DNA of 64,000 nt from IMG/VR virus record IMGVR_UViG_3300017917_001958, positions 1 through 64,000 of that record; one strand, given 5' to 3'. The notes under the pieces are model-generated. The model worked only from the letters and a program-made list of their open reading frames with translations, was not told the DNA's origin and made no database searches. Position 1 is the stretch's first letter; each line of letters starts with the position of its first letter. The DNA is from a virus. The translations under genes and the position numbers were made by a program. Below, one piece after another: positions 55,013-63,070 of the stretch.

Positions 55013-55687
55013 ATGGCAACTCAATTAGAAATATTAGCAGATAAGTTCAGACAAGAAAATATTGTAAGAAATTCATATAACACCGATACGAATGGATATT
55101 CTTCAAATAATGTAAACGCATTATCTGATGGTGATGAAAAAGGTAAAGGAGAATTACAAGGTAAAATAGGATCCTCTGTTGATATTCAAAACAGAATAGA
55201 TAATCTCGGTAGAAATAGATATTCTCCAAATAATGGGTATTCGTTAGTTAATCCTGACGCAATCTCCGATGGAGATGAATTCGGTAAGGGTGAAAATAAT
55301 GGACAAATTGGATCCTCTGTTGATATTCAAAACAGAATTGACAACGTTGCCAGAAATAGATATAACAATAATAATGGGTATTCGTTAGTTAATCCTGACG
55401 CAATCTCCGATGGAGATGAATTCGGTAAAGGTGAAAATAATGGGCAAGTTGGTTCATCCATAGATATTCAGAATAGAATAGACAATGTTGGTAGAAATAG
55501 ATATTCTCCAAATAATGGATATTCTTCAACAAATATAGATGCAATCTCCGATGGAGATGAATTCGGTAAAGGTGAAAATAATGGGCAAGTTGGTTCATCC
55601 ATAGATATTCAGAATAGAATATCATCAATTGCTAGAAATAAATTTGGTGAGACAAATAAATACCCTGATTTCTATGCAAATGACTAA
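55013..55687 (+). CDS. Tandem-repeat protein: four 47-48-residue repeats
   Basis: A 224-aa protein. After a short N-terminal helix (residues 1-19), residues 20-208 are four copies of a 47-48-residue unit: NRYSPNNGYS, DAISDGDEFGKGENNGQ and (I/V)GSS(V/I)DIQNRIDN. The C-terminus reads NKFGETNKYPDFYAND. The acidic DGDE/GKGE segment repeats in each unit. No known fold is recognised. The third and fourth units share long identical DNA, so copy number probably changes by recombination. A structural, surface or DNA-spacer role is possible. Confidence 0.7.
   Translation: MATQLEILADKFRQENIVRNSYNTDTNGYSSNNVNALSDGDEKGKGELQGKIGSSVDIQNRIDNLGRNRYSPNNGYSLVNPDAISDGDEFGKGENNGQIGSSVDIQNRIDNVARNRYNNNNGYSLVNPDAISDGDEFGKGENNGQVGSSIDIQNRIDNVGRNRYSPNNGYSSTNIDAISDGDEFGKGENNGQVGSSIDIQNRISSIARNKFGETNKYPDFYAND
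55070..55636 (+). repeat. Coding tandem repeat, 141-nt unit (first 144 nt), four copies
   Basis: Units at 55070-55213, 55214-55354, 55355-55495 and 55496-55636. The last two share a run of about 80 identical nt (from GCAATCTCCGATGGAGATGA onward). The EcoRI-type GAATTC occurs in units two to four. Confidence 0.9.
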
Positions 55688-56465
55688 CAAAGTATTATTA
55701 ATAATTCTTGAAGAATTAAATATTCTTAAAACAAGTAAAACAAAACCAATTGTAGACGCTATTAAAAATAGAAACCCTGTAACGTTCTATTATTCTGGAC
55801 AATACAAACCAAAAAAAGATAGTGTTAAACGAGGTACTCGTGTTCGTGCTGAAGTGGTTGCTTTAGGTTTAAGTAAAAAAGGTAATCTTGTTATGAGAGC
55901 ATGGGTTCAGCCACCATCAGTTTCTAAAAAAGGGTTCTCTAAACATGGGTGGAGAACTTTCATGTTATCAAGAATGAGCAACGTTGTAATTTTAGATAAC
56001 GAAACATTTGATAGTAAAAGACCTCAGTATAAAGAAGGTAATGATAAATCTATGAGTGTTACCTATGTGACTACAGATTGGACCAAAACACCTAAAACTA
56101 AAAAAATAACAAAACCGGAAAAAACTGTAGAACCTGAGAAACCGGAAATATCCGGTAAACGAACCAAACCAAAACAACCGGAAATTGAACCTAAAAAAAC
56201 TGTGGAACCTGAGAAACCGGAAATATCCGGTAAACAAACTAAACCGGAAGTTAAACCTACAGAAAATAAACCGGAAGAGTTACCACAACCCAAACCAAAG
56301 GAAAAACCCGAAAAAACACCTTCTGTTGAAAAAACACCGGAAGAAAAACCCGAGGATTTACCACAACCCAAACCAGAAGAAAAACCAGATAAAAATCCTG
56401 AGGAGGAAAATGATGAAACATTAAAAGAAAGTATTAAAAAAATTAAACGTTTAATGTTTTTATAA
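55680..56465 (+). CDS. WYL-like domain protein with Pro-Glu-Lys repeat tail
   Basis: I start at the ATG at 55680 (261 aa), which makes the 8-nt overlap ATGACTAA with the upstream stop, as at 54517 and 61207; ATG 55674 is the alternative. Residues about 15-110 (KPIVDAIKNRNPVTFYYSGQ, GTRVRAEVVALGLSKKGNLV, MRAWVQPPSV, WRTFMLSRMSNVVILD) look like a WYL-type ligand-binding beta fold. The second half is a long linker with PEKPEISGK (twice) and LPQPKPxEKP (twice) units. The end ETLKESIKKIKRLMFL matches the end of the 54517 gene. WYL domains usually sense nucleotides or act as regulators, but in this context it may be a virion protein. Confidence 0.6.
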   Translation: MTNKVLLIILEELNILKTSKTKPIVDAIKNRNPVTFYYSGQYKPKKDSVKRGTRVRAEVVALGLSKKGNLVMRAWVQPPSVSKKGFSKHGWRTFMLSRMSNVVILDNETFDSKRPQYKEGNDKSMSVTYVTTDWTKTPKTKKITKPEKTVEPEKPEISGKRTKPKQPEIEPKKTVEPEKPEISGKQTKPEVKPTENKPEELPQPKPKEKPEKTPSVEKTPEEKPEDLPQPKPEEKPDKNPEEENDETLKESIKKIKRLMFL

Positions 56466-56475
56466 AAATACTTAT

Positions 56476-56483
56476 TATTTATA
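56476..56483 (+). promoter_or_regulatory. Candidate late promoter motif (TATTTATA) before 192-aa gene
   Basis: The plus strand reads TTATTATTTATA, then 18 A/T-only nt and the ATG at 56502. Confidence 0.5.
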
Positions 56484-56501
56484 ATAAAAAAAAATATTAA
56501 T

Positions 56502-57080
56502 ATGTCACAAGGTCAAGGAACAATATCTTCAAATGATTTAATGAAAAAGTTAGTTCAAGCAAAAAAAGTAATGAATAAAGTTGAAGGTGGTAATTATGAA
56601 AAAGGTCATGTAAATGAAGAAATACTAAGATCATCACCTGAAGATGTTATGAACAATTCACAGTATCAACCAAATCCAACTAACAGGACTAATAATACCG
56701 TTAGTGTAGATAAAATACAACAATCTAAATTACCCGAAGCAATTAAAAAAGCAATGATAGAAAATCCTATACCACAAATTTCTTTAAATGATACATTAGA
56801 TATGGACTTTATTAAAGGTGCAAAAAGACTAATGGAACAAGAAGGTGTATCCACTAAGAAAACACAAACACAACAAAAATTACCAACAAATACCGGAAGT
56901 AATATTGACATGAACTCAATAGCAATATTAATTGAAAACACGGTACGTAAGGTAATGGATGAAAAATTAAATCAAATATTAACCGCACAACAAACATCAA
57001 CAATAAATGAAAATTTAGTTTTAAAAGTGGGTGATTCTATATTTAAAGGTAAAATTACCGGAGTAAATAAATCTAAATAA
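56502..57080 (+). CDS. Acidic/Gln-rich unknown protein, 192 aa, candidate virion or assembly protein
   Basis: Function not recognised. The N-terminus is Gln/Gly/Lys-rich. A middle region (DTLDMDFIKGAKRLMEQEGV, about residues 98-115) carries the hxKxLMxxE-like short helix also seen in neighbouring proteins. A helical part follows (IAILIENTVRKVMDEKLNQI), and a small C-terminal beta unit VLKVGDSIFKGKITGV ends the protein. A late-type motif precedes it, so it is probably expressed with the structural genes. Confidence 0.55.
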   Translation: MSQGQGTISSNDLMKKLVQAKKVMNKVEGGNYEKGHVNEEILRSSPEDVMNNSQYQPNPTNRTNNTVSVDKIQQSKLPEAIKKAMIENPIPQISLNDTLDMDFIKGAKRLMEQEGVSTKKTQTQQKLPTNTGSNIDMNSIAILIENTVRKVMDEKLNQILTAQQTSTINENLVLKVGDSIFKGKITGVNKSK

Positions 57081-57132
57081 ATTTTGTTTTTTTGTTTTTT
57101 TTTCTTATTATTTAGACATATAATATTAAATA

Positions 57133-58359
57133 ATGTCAAAAATAAGAATTTTAGCTATATCCCCCGACATATATGGTGTCGGTAAATTTAGGATTCTCGA
57201 TCCATACAAATATATCGGAGAAAATTATAATAATGATGTTCATGTGGACATCACGTTTAACGCAGAAATGGACGATGAGTTTTTTAAAAACTATGATATT
57301 GTCGTCTTCCACGGATTTATTCATCAACTAAGTCACGAAATAAATGTAGAAAGAGTTAAGTGGTTGAAATTAAACGGTATTAAAGTCGTTATGGACATTG
57401 ATGATATGTGGTTTGTTGATCAAAGACATCCGATGTATCATCAAATAAAAGAAAGTAAAATTGGTGAAAATAAAGTTGAATTACTTAAATTATCTGATTA
57501 TGTTACCACAACAACACCAATTTTTTCAAATACAATAAAGACAAGATTAGGTATTAAAAATGTTGAAATTTTTCCAAATGCGATAAATGAAGAGGAATCA
57601 CAATTTAAACCAAACCCAATGAAATCAGAAAAAGTTCGATTTGGTTGGTTAGGTGGTTCATCACATATGTATGATTTAGAATTATTAAAAAATGGTATAT
57701 CATCTATACACAATGAATTTAAAGATAAAGTACAATTTATTTTATGCGGATTTGATTTAAGAGGTACCGTTACCGAAATTGACGCTAAAACTGGTAAAAG
57801 AAATAAAAGAGATATTAAACCAACAGAAACGGTTTGGTATCAGTATGAGAAGTTTTTTACTGATGATTACAAATGTTTAAATGAAAATTACAAGAATTAT
57901 CTTTTAAAATTTTCACAAGAATTACCATTTGATGACTCTAACGAAAATTATATTAGAAGATGGACACAAGATGTGAATATCTATGCAAATAATTATAACT
58001 ATTTTGATGTATCTTTGGCACCATTAGTTGAATCAATATTTAACGGTAATAAATCACAATTAAAAATTATTGAGGCTGGTTTCCATAAAAAAGCAGTTAT
58101 TGCAAGTGAAACTGACCCATATACATTAGATTTAATTTCTGCAGTTGATAATGGTTCATTTAATAATAAGGGTAATGCTTTATTAGTTAACACAAAAAGA
58201 AATCATAAAGATTGGACAAAACATATGAAACGATTAATTCAAAATCCCAATATGATTGAAGATTTAGGTAACCGTTTATATGAAACCGTTAAAGACAAAT
58301 ATTCATTAAAAAAAGTCTCTAAAGATAGAGTTGAATTTTTCAAATCGATTTTAAAATAA
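57133..58359 (+). CDS. Glycosyltransferase, GT-B fold (GT4/GT1-like)
   Basis: A 408-aa two-domain protein. The N-terminal Rossmann-like half has KIRILAISPDIYGVGKFRIL, DIVVFHGFIHQ and VVMDIDDMWFV. The C-terminal half carries the donor-site pattern FDVSLAPLVESIFNGNKSQL, then KIIEAGFHKKAVIASET (about residues 290-330). It probably transfers a sugar to a phage or host glycan; T4 uses related folds for DNA glucosylation, but no substrate is evident. It is followed by small genes, dUTPase and PhoH, and two further glycosyltransferases lie 3-5 kb downstream. Confidence 0.8.
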   Translation: MSKIRILAISPDIYGVGKFRILDPYKYIGENYNNDVHVDITFNAEMDDEFFKNYDIVVFHGFIHQLSHEINVERVKWLKLNGIKVVMDIDDMWFVDQRHPMYHQIKESKIGENKVELLKLSDYVTTTTPIFSNTIKTRLGIKNVEIFPNAINEEESQFKPNPMKSEKVRFGWLGGSSHMYDLELLKNGISSIHNEFKDKVQFILCGFDLRGTVTEIDAKTGKRNKRDIKPTETVWYQYEKFFTDDYKCLNENYKNYLLKFSQELPFDDSNENYIRRWTQDVNIYANNYNYFDVSLAPLVESIFNGNKSQLKIIEAGFHKKAVIASETDPYTLDLISAVDNGSFNNKGNALLVNTKRNHKDWTKHMKRLIQNPNMIEDLGNRLYETVKDKYSLKKVSKDRVEFFKSILK

Positions 58360-58390
58360 TATTTACAATAACAATTAAAAAACAAAAAAC

Positions 58391-58624
58391 ATGCATTATT
58401 TAGTTACAATTGGTTACGAAACAGAACAAATGGATAGAGAAGGAAATCCCCGTATTAAAAAGTATAAATACATTATTGAAGCTGATTCAGTTGAAGAAGC
58501 GACTATAGTTGCATCAAAATACAGATCGGGAGATACTCGTTCAAGTGAAAGTCTTTCGGTTACTAAGATGGCAATCGAATGTATTATTGATCAAAAAAAT
58601 ACTCCGGAATATTACAAAGGATAA
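58391..58624 (+). CDS. Small DUF4494-like protein, 77 aa
   Basis: The segment YLVTIGYETEQMDREGNPRI, then KKYKYIIEADSVEEATIVAS has the pattern of DUF4494-type proteins, a small family found mainly in Bacteroidetes and their phages. Function is unknown. It is preceded by an A-rich leader (AACAAAAAAC before ATG) with no Shine-Dalgarno and no late motif. The family assignment is tentative. Confidence 0.5.
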   Translation: MHYLVTIGYETEQMDREGNPRIKKYKYIIEADSVEEATIVASKYRSGDTRSSESLSVTKMAIECIIDQKNTPEYYKG

Positions 58625-58641
58625 TTTAAAAATAAATTAAT

Positions 58642-58854
58642 ATGGAATTTTATAGTCGTGAAATACAAATTATGCGTCAATCACAAAGTAAGATGGCGTT
58701 AGAGTACGTTCAATCAGTAGGTGTGACAGTAACTGTAGAAGAATTAGTAAGAATAACAGATTTATTTGTTGAGATATGTTTAAGACCACAGGATGAGGAT
58801 CTTAAAAAAAGAATAAAAGCATTAGATAAATGGATTGAAGAAAAAAAACGATAA
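58642..58854 (+). CDS. Small helical unknown protein, 70 aa
   Basis: Function not recognised. It is a mostly helical protein (VTVTVEELVRITDLFVEICL ... LKKRIKALDKWIEEKKR). It follows the 77-aa gene by 17 nt and precedes dut by 4 nt, so it belongs to a small-gene run with the nucleotide enzyme. Confidence 0.55.
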   Translation: MEFYSREIQIMRQSQSKMALEYVQSVGVTVTVEELVRITDLFVEICLRPQDEDLKKRIKALDKWIEEKKR

Positions 58855-58858
58855 TAAA

Positions 58859-59452
58859 ATGAAAAAAAAAGATATTGAAGATTATATTCAAAAATTAAAA
58901 GAGTTAGAAAAAGAATTAAGTGATGACTCTTCGGATGAAATTAATAAATTAAATGAAATTGATTCTTTATTGAGTAATTTAAATGATGATATTTTAAGAA
59001 CACAAAAAGTTTCACCAATTAAAGTTAAAATTAAAAAGTTAAACGAAAATGCTGTTATTCCGACATATTCAAAAGATGGAGATGCAGGAATGGATTTAAC
59101 AATAACTTCAATAATCTCTGAAACAACAACTGATGTATCATACGGATTTGGAGTTGCTATGGAAATTCCTATAGGTTTTGTTGGATTAATTTTTCCAAGA
59201 TCATCGGTAAGAAAATACGATTTAAGTTTAACTAATGCTGTTGGGGTAATTGACAGTGGTTATCGAGGAGAACTTCAAGCCACTTTTAAAAAAACAAATT
59301 GGTTAAAGGGTGATAACTCAGAAAAGTACAAAATTGGGGATAGAGGTGCTCAAATAATAATTATCCCGTACCCTCAAATTCAATTTATTGAGAGTGATGA
59401 ACTTTCAAATAGTGATAGAGGTACAGGTGGATTTGGTAGTACCGGTTCTTAA
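58859..59452 (+). CDS. dut: dUTP diphosphatase (trimeric dUTPase)
   Basis: The enzyme hydrolyses dUTP to dUMP and PPi, keeping uracil out of phage DNA. All five motifs are visible: DAGMDL near residue 74, PRSS near 112, GVIDSGYRGELQ near 129, RGAQIIII near 160 and the C-terminal RGTGGFGSTG near 187. I start at the ATG at 58859 (197 aa), directly after the previous stop; an upstream in-frame TTG at 58835 would overlap that gene. The N-terminal 50 aa are a Lys/Glu/Asp-rich extension not needed for the core fold. Confidence 0.95.
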   Translation: MKKKDIEDYIQKLKELEKELSDDSSDEINKLNEIDSLLSNLNDDILRTQKVSPIKVKIKKLNENAVIPTYSKDGDAGMDLTITSIISETTTDVSYGFGVAMEIPIGFVGLIFPRSSVRKYDLSLTNAVGVIDSGYRGELQATFKKTNWLKGDNSEKYKIGDRGAQIIIIPYPQIQFIESDELSNSDRGTGGFGSTGS

Positions 59453-59470
59453 ATTTAGGTAAATTATCTA

Positions 59471-59478
59471 TATTTATA
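59471..59478 (+). promoter_or_regulatory. Possible late promoter motif (TATTTATA) before PhoH gene
   Basis: The plus strand reads TATATTTATA at 59469-59478, 33 nt before the TTG start of the PhoH-like gene. The gap is longer than for most copies, so assignment is weaker. Confidence 0.4.
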
Positions 59479-59511
59479 TTAAAATAAATTGATAAATTAA
59501 AAACAAACATT

Positions 59512-60237
59512 TTGGCTCCAAAACCTAAAGTCGGTAAAAACTATCCCGTTATAGTTGAAGAAAAAAAAGTACAAAATAAACAAAGGATTCGAGAAATCAT
59601 AAAAAAACCAAAAGAAAAGTTTCTAACAAAAAATCAAGAAGAGTATTGGAAAATACTTGGGGACAATCAAATTACATTATGTTTTGGTCCGGCCGGTGTA
59701 GGTAAATCGTATATTGCAATGAAGAGGGCTGTGGATTTATTGTATGATGATTCTAACAAGTACGAGAAGATTATAATTGTTAGACCGGCAGTAGAAGCAG
59801 AAGAAAAATTAGGTTCTCTTCCCGGTGGTCTAGAAGAAAAATTAGATCCGTACATTTACCCATCTTATTATTTATTAAATAAAATTATCGGTAAAGAAGC
59901 TCGAGAACAATTAAAAGACGAAGGATTTATTGAAGTTGCTGCACTTGCATATATGAGAGGATGGAATGTCGATAATACCATTCTTGTTTTTGAAGAAGCA
60001 CAAAATGCAACTCCGGCACAAATTAAATTATTGTTAACTCGTATTGGATTTAATTCTAAGTTTTTTTTATCAGGTGATCTTGAACAATCGGATAAATTTA
60101 AAGATAAAACAAAATCAGGTTTATACGATGCAAAAAAAAGACTTGGTGATGTAAAAGGTATCGGTGTTTTTGAATTTAATAATGAAGATATTGTTAGAAA
60201 TCCAATTATATCTGAAATATTAGATAGATACCAATAA
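59512..60237 (+). CDS. phoH: PhoH-like ATPase
   Basis: A 241-aa P-loop ATPase of the PhoH family, very common in large phages and implicated in RNA metabolism or phosphate response. Walker A is GPAGVGKS (about 58-65), then VRPAVEAEEKLGSLPGGLEE, GFIEVAALAYMRGWN, Walker B ILVFEEAQN (near 160) and FFLSGDLEQSD. The start is a TTG (TTGGCTCCA), as no ATG is available nearby. A plus-strand terminator lies downstream. Confidence 0.93.
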   Translation: MAPKPKVGKNYPVIVEEKKVQNKQRIREIIKKPKEKFLTKNQEEYWKILGDNQITLCFGPAGVGKSYIAMKRAVDLLYDDSNKYEKIIIVRPAVEAEEKLGSLPGGLEEKLDPYIYPSYYLLNKIIGKEAREQLKDEGFIEVAALAYMRGWNVDNTILVFEEAQNATPAQIKLLLTRIGFNSKFFLSGDLEQSDKFKDKTKSGLYDAKKRLGDVKGIGVFEFNNEDIVRNPIISEILDRYQ

Positions 60238-60258
60238 AAAAAATTAATAATTTTAATT

Positions 60259-60295
60259 AAACCTATCTCATTAAATAAATGGGATAGGTTTTTTT
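60259..60295 (+). terminator. Rho-independent terminator after phoH
   Basis: Arms AAACCTATC (60259-60267) and GATAGGTTT (60283-60291), with further CATT/AATG pairing, followed by TTTTT. It ends the glycosyltransferase-dut-phoH unit. Confidence 0.85.
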
Positions 60296-60330
60296 ATTTA
60301 CTTATAACAATTATTTAATTATATTTTAAT

Positions 60331-60984
60331 ATGGAAATTTTTATTAGTATTGATGGTGTTATAAGAAACACCATACAAAAATTTGATTATCATTATAAAG
60401 ATGCGTACATAAATTCTGAATTTGAAAATGAAAATAATTTTGAATATGGTATAATTGAACCAATTCAAAATGATAATTTATTAAATTATTATAAATTTCA
60501 ATCAAAAGAAGAATTTGAATTTTTTTTATTTATTGAATATCCAATAGAAATTTTTGGACATGCGGGATTAAGTTATTCAACTACGTTTACCGATTTACAT
60601 AAAATAATTTATGATAATAAAGAACATAATTTTACATTAATTGGTTTGGATGAGTTTGGTAAATCTAAACCTGCCACTTTATTTTTTCTTTCCAAGAATG
60701 GTTTTTTAGGTGACAATATAAAATTTATCAAAAGTGAAGATATTCAAAATATGTGGGATAAATGTGATTGTTGGATAACAGATAATAAAAAGATACTTGA
60801 CCTATGTCCAGAAGATAAAATAAAAATAAAATTTAATACGACATATAATCAACACTTTACAAATATTAAAGAAATTAATAAATTAACTGAAATTAATGAA
60901 TCATGGTTAACATCTTCGGAAAAAACTACTACATTGATATCGATGGAATCACCGAAAAATGTAGAACAACACAACAAATTATAG
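60331..60984 (+). CDS. Unknown protein with N-terminal SIDGV motif, 217 aa
   Basis: The N-terminus MEIFISIDGVIRNTIQKF resembles the first motif of HAD-like phosphatases (hhhhDxDGhh), but the first Asp of the DxD pair is Ser here, so activity is doubtful. Later WITDNKKILDLCPEDKIKIKFN (near residue 145-170) could be the tail of such a fold. It is Asn/Glu/Lys-rich. Its 3' end overlaps the next gene by 82 nt. A HAD-like fold is a weak suggestion. Confidence 0.5.
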   Translation: MEIFISIDGVIRNTIQKFDYHYKDAYINSEFENENNFEYGIIEPIQNDNLLNYYKFQSKEEFEFFLFIEYPIEIFGHAGLSYSTTFTDLHKIIYDNKEHNFTLIGLDEFGKSKPATLFFLSKNGFLGDNIKFIKSEDIQNMWDKCDCWITDNKKILDLCPEDKIKIKFNTTYNQHFTNIKEINKLTEINESWLTSSEKTTTLISMESPKNVEQHNKL

Positions 60985-61214
60985 AAACTGACGGAACCGA
61001 TGAATCCGATGCAACTGAAGAATCAGACGGGTCAATCGAAATAAACATTTTTAAATATGAAATTATAAAAATGTGTTTAGAAAGACTCTTAAATGATGTT
61101 CAAGAAATCGATGAGGAAATGGGGGTATTTGCACAAAACGATACCAGTATTTCGTTTAAAATAGCATTTAACACTTTAATAAAAAATCAAATATTAATCG
61201 AAGACGATGAGTAA
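60903..61214 (+). CDS. Unknown small acidic protein, 103 aa
   Basis: Function not recognised. It opens MVNIFGKNYYIDIDGITEKC, again with a DIDG motif, then a very acidic Thr/Asp/Glu run (TDGTDESDATEESDG), then a helical part (NIFKYEIIKMCLERLLNDVQ). The ATG lies inside the previous gene (82-nt overlap); I keep this start because the NYYIDIDG region looks protein-like. The stop overlaps the next ATG as ATGAGTAA. Confidence 0.55.
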   Translation: MVNIFGKNYYIDIDGITEKCRTTQQIIETDGTDESDATEESDGSIEINIFKYEIIKMCLERLLNDVQEIDEEMGVFAQNDTSISFKIAFNTLIKNQILIEDDE

Positions 61215-62274
61215 TAACAAAGAAAACATTGAAAAACTTGAATCTGCATTAGATAGATTAGAATCTAACAAAAATGTCGTGTATTTTTTAACATACGACA
61301 CAAAAAATAATCCTAGAGCATCGGTAAAACATATTTATGATTTAGCTTTAACATTGAATAAAAATGGAATACTTTCTAAAATTTTAGTTGAAGATAAAAC
61401 ATATGTTGGTATTGAATCGTGGCTAGGTGACACATATAAAGAATTGGAAGTGGTATCAATCAAGGACGATAAAGTAGTGATCCAAGTCGATGATACAATT
61501 GTCGTTCCCGAGTATTATTCAAACGCATTACAACAATTATCTAACATTAAATGTGTTAAAATAATGTTAATCCAACAAAAGGATTACATTTTTGAAACTT
61601 TACCAATTGGTAGTAGATGGTCTGATTATGGATTTGATAAAGTTATAACAACAACCGAAAGTGCAAAAAAATATATTTTGGATTATTTTCCGGAATCGAT
61701 TGTTTATATCATCCCACCAATTATAGGTGAACAATTTAAACCAATTACATTACCGTTAAAACCATATGTTGCTATTAGTTGTAGAGATAGGGGTGTTCAT
61801 AGAAGATTAATTTCTGAATTTTATTTGAAATATCCTCACCTTAGATGGATAACCTTTAAAGATATGGTTAACATGAATTATGACGAGTTCGCACATAATT
61901 TAAAAGAATGTATGGTTTCTTTATGGGTAGATGATGAATCAACATTTGGTACATTTCCATTAGAATCAATGAAATGTGGGGTACCTGTTGTTGGTAAAAT
62001 ACCTGATACAGAACCAGATTGGTTGAAAGAAAATGGTATGTGGACATATGATATTAATAAATTGGTTGAGATTTTAGCAACATACATTTTAGCTTGGATC
62101 GAAGGTGTTGAATTAACTGATGAGGTTAAAAACAATATGAAAGATACATTACTACCTTATACAACATCGGTAACAGAAAATAACATTATATCTATTTTCA
62201 CATCTTTTAAAAATAAAAGAATTGAAAATATTCAAACAGCATTAGAAAAAATAAAAAAAGAAGAAACGAAATAA
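61207..62274 (+). CDS. Glycosyltransferase-like protein, GT-B fold, 355 aa
   Basis: Two Rossmann-like halves: NVVYFLTYDTKNNPRASVKH with IYDLALTLNKNGILSKIL, then PYVAISCRDRGVHRRLISEF and a donor-site motif VDDESTFGTFPLESMKCGVP with VVGKIPDTEPDWL (about residues 240-275). This ES-x-(A/K)-CGxP pattern is typical of GT4-type enzymes. It is linked by 1 nt to a GT2-like gene, so the pair may build one glycan. The start overlaps the previous stop by 8 nt. Confidence 0.75.
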   Translation: MSNNKENIEKLESALDRLESNKNVVYFLTYDTKNNPRASVKHIYDLALTLNKNGILSKILVEDKTYVGIESWLGDTYKELEVVSIKDDKVVIQVDDTIVVPEYYSNALQQLSNIKCVKIMLIQQKDYIFETLPIGSRWSDYGFDKVITTTESAKKYILDYFPESIVYIIPPIIGEQFKPITLPLKPYVAISCRDRGVHRRLISEFYLKYPHLRWITFKDMVNMNYDEFAHNLKECMVSLWVDDESTFGTFPLESMKCGVPVVGKIPDTEPDWLKENGMWTYDINKLVEILATYILAWIEGVELTDEVKNNMKDTLLPYTTSVTENNIISIFTSFKNKRIENIQTALEKIKKEETK

Positions 62275-62275
62275 T

Positions 62276-63070
62276 ATGAAAGAAATTTTATTTACAGTAA
62301 TTTTACCGGTACACACGTTAGATGGTATATATGAAGATATGTTAAAAAATGCAGTTAGTTCTGTTGAAGATTTTCATAATGATGTGAATCTTATGATTGT
62401 CTATCCAAATGCATTAGATGAAAAAATAAAAACAATTCCACTAAGTGATAAATTAAACATTTTATATACATCTCATAATTTACCTGTTGGGGATTTTTGT
62501 TCTCAAGTAAATTTTGGTATTGAAAAATGTGAAACAACTTGGTTTTCTATTTTGGAAATTGACGATCAATATAAACCAATTTGGTTAAAATCAATGAATG
62601 AATATCTTAACACTTATAAAGATGTTGATGTATTTTTACCAATAGTTAAAGACATTAACGTAGAGGGAAATTTTATAAGTTTTACTAATGAATCGGCATG
62701 GGCATATGGTTTTACCGAAAGACAAGGATTCATCGATAATGAAGTTTTACTTGAGTTTCAAAATTATCAAATAAGTGGTGGTTTATACAAAACCAAAACA
62801 ATCAAAGATAACGGTTCATTAAAAGAAAATATTAAATTAACATTTGGATATGAGTTTTTACTAAGATTAACACATAATGGAGTTAAAATAATGACAGTTC
62901 CTCATATTGGATATGAACATCTTAATTTAAGAGAAGATTCGTTGTTTTGGAGTTATAAAAATGATGAAAAAAATAAATTAAGTCAGGATGAAGTTAAATT
63001 TTGGTTAGACACAGCAAAAAAAGAATTTTTCTTTAAAAATAAACGTGATGTAAATTATGTGAAAGTGTAA
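62276..63070 (+). CDS. Glycosyltransferase, family 2-like (GT-A fold)
   Basis: A 264-aa protein. The N-terminal strand-turn FTVILPVHTLDGIYEDMLKN, followed by NFGIEKCETTWFSILEIDDQ, then YKPIWLKSMNEY. EIDD at about residues 98-101 serves as the DXD-like metal/nucleotide-sugar site. The C-terminal GGLYKTKTIKDNGSLKENIK and FGYEFLLRLTHNGVK fit the acceptor part. It starts 1 nt after the GT-B gene and ends directly before the sigma factor gene. It probably acts on the same glycan as its neighbour. Confidence 0.75.
   Translation: MKEILFTVILPVHTLDGIYEDMLKNAVSSVEDFHNDVNLMIVYPNALDEKIKTIPLSDKLNILYTSHNLPVGDFCSQVNFGIEKCETTWFSILEIDDQYKPIWLKSMNEYLNTYKDVDVFLPIVKDINVEGNFISFTNESAWAYGFTERQGFIDNEVLLEFQNYQISGGLYKTKTIKDNGSLKENIKLTFGYEFLLRLTHNGVKIMTVPHIGYEHLNLREDSLFWSYKNDEKNKLSQDEVKFWLDTAKKEFFFKNKRDVNYVKV

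Noticed and set aside
55389-55628. Minus-strand reading frames over the tandem-repeat gene
   Set aside because: They repeat only because the plus-strand gene does. Composition (His/Leu/Tyr-rich) is not protein-like.
58835-59452. dUTPase start at the TTG 58835
   Set aside because: It overlaps the previous gene. An ATG at 58859 follows that gene's stop by 4 nt.
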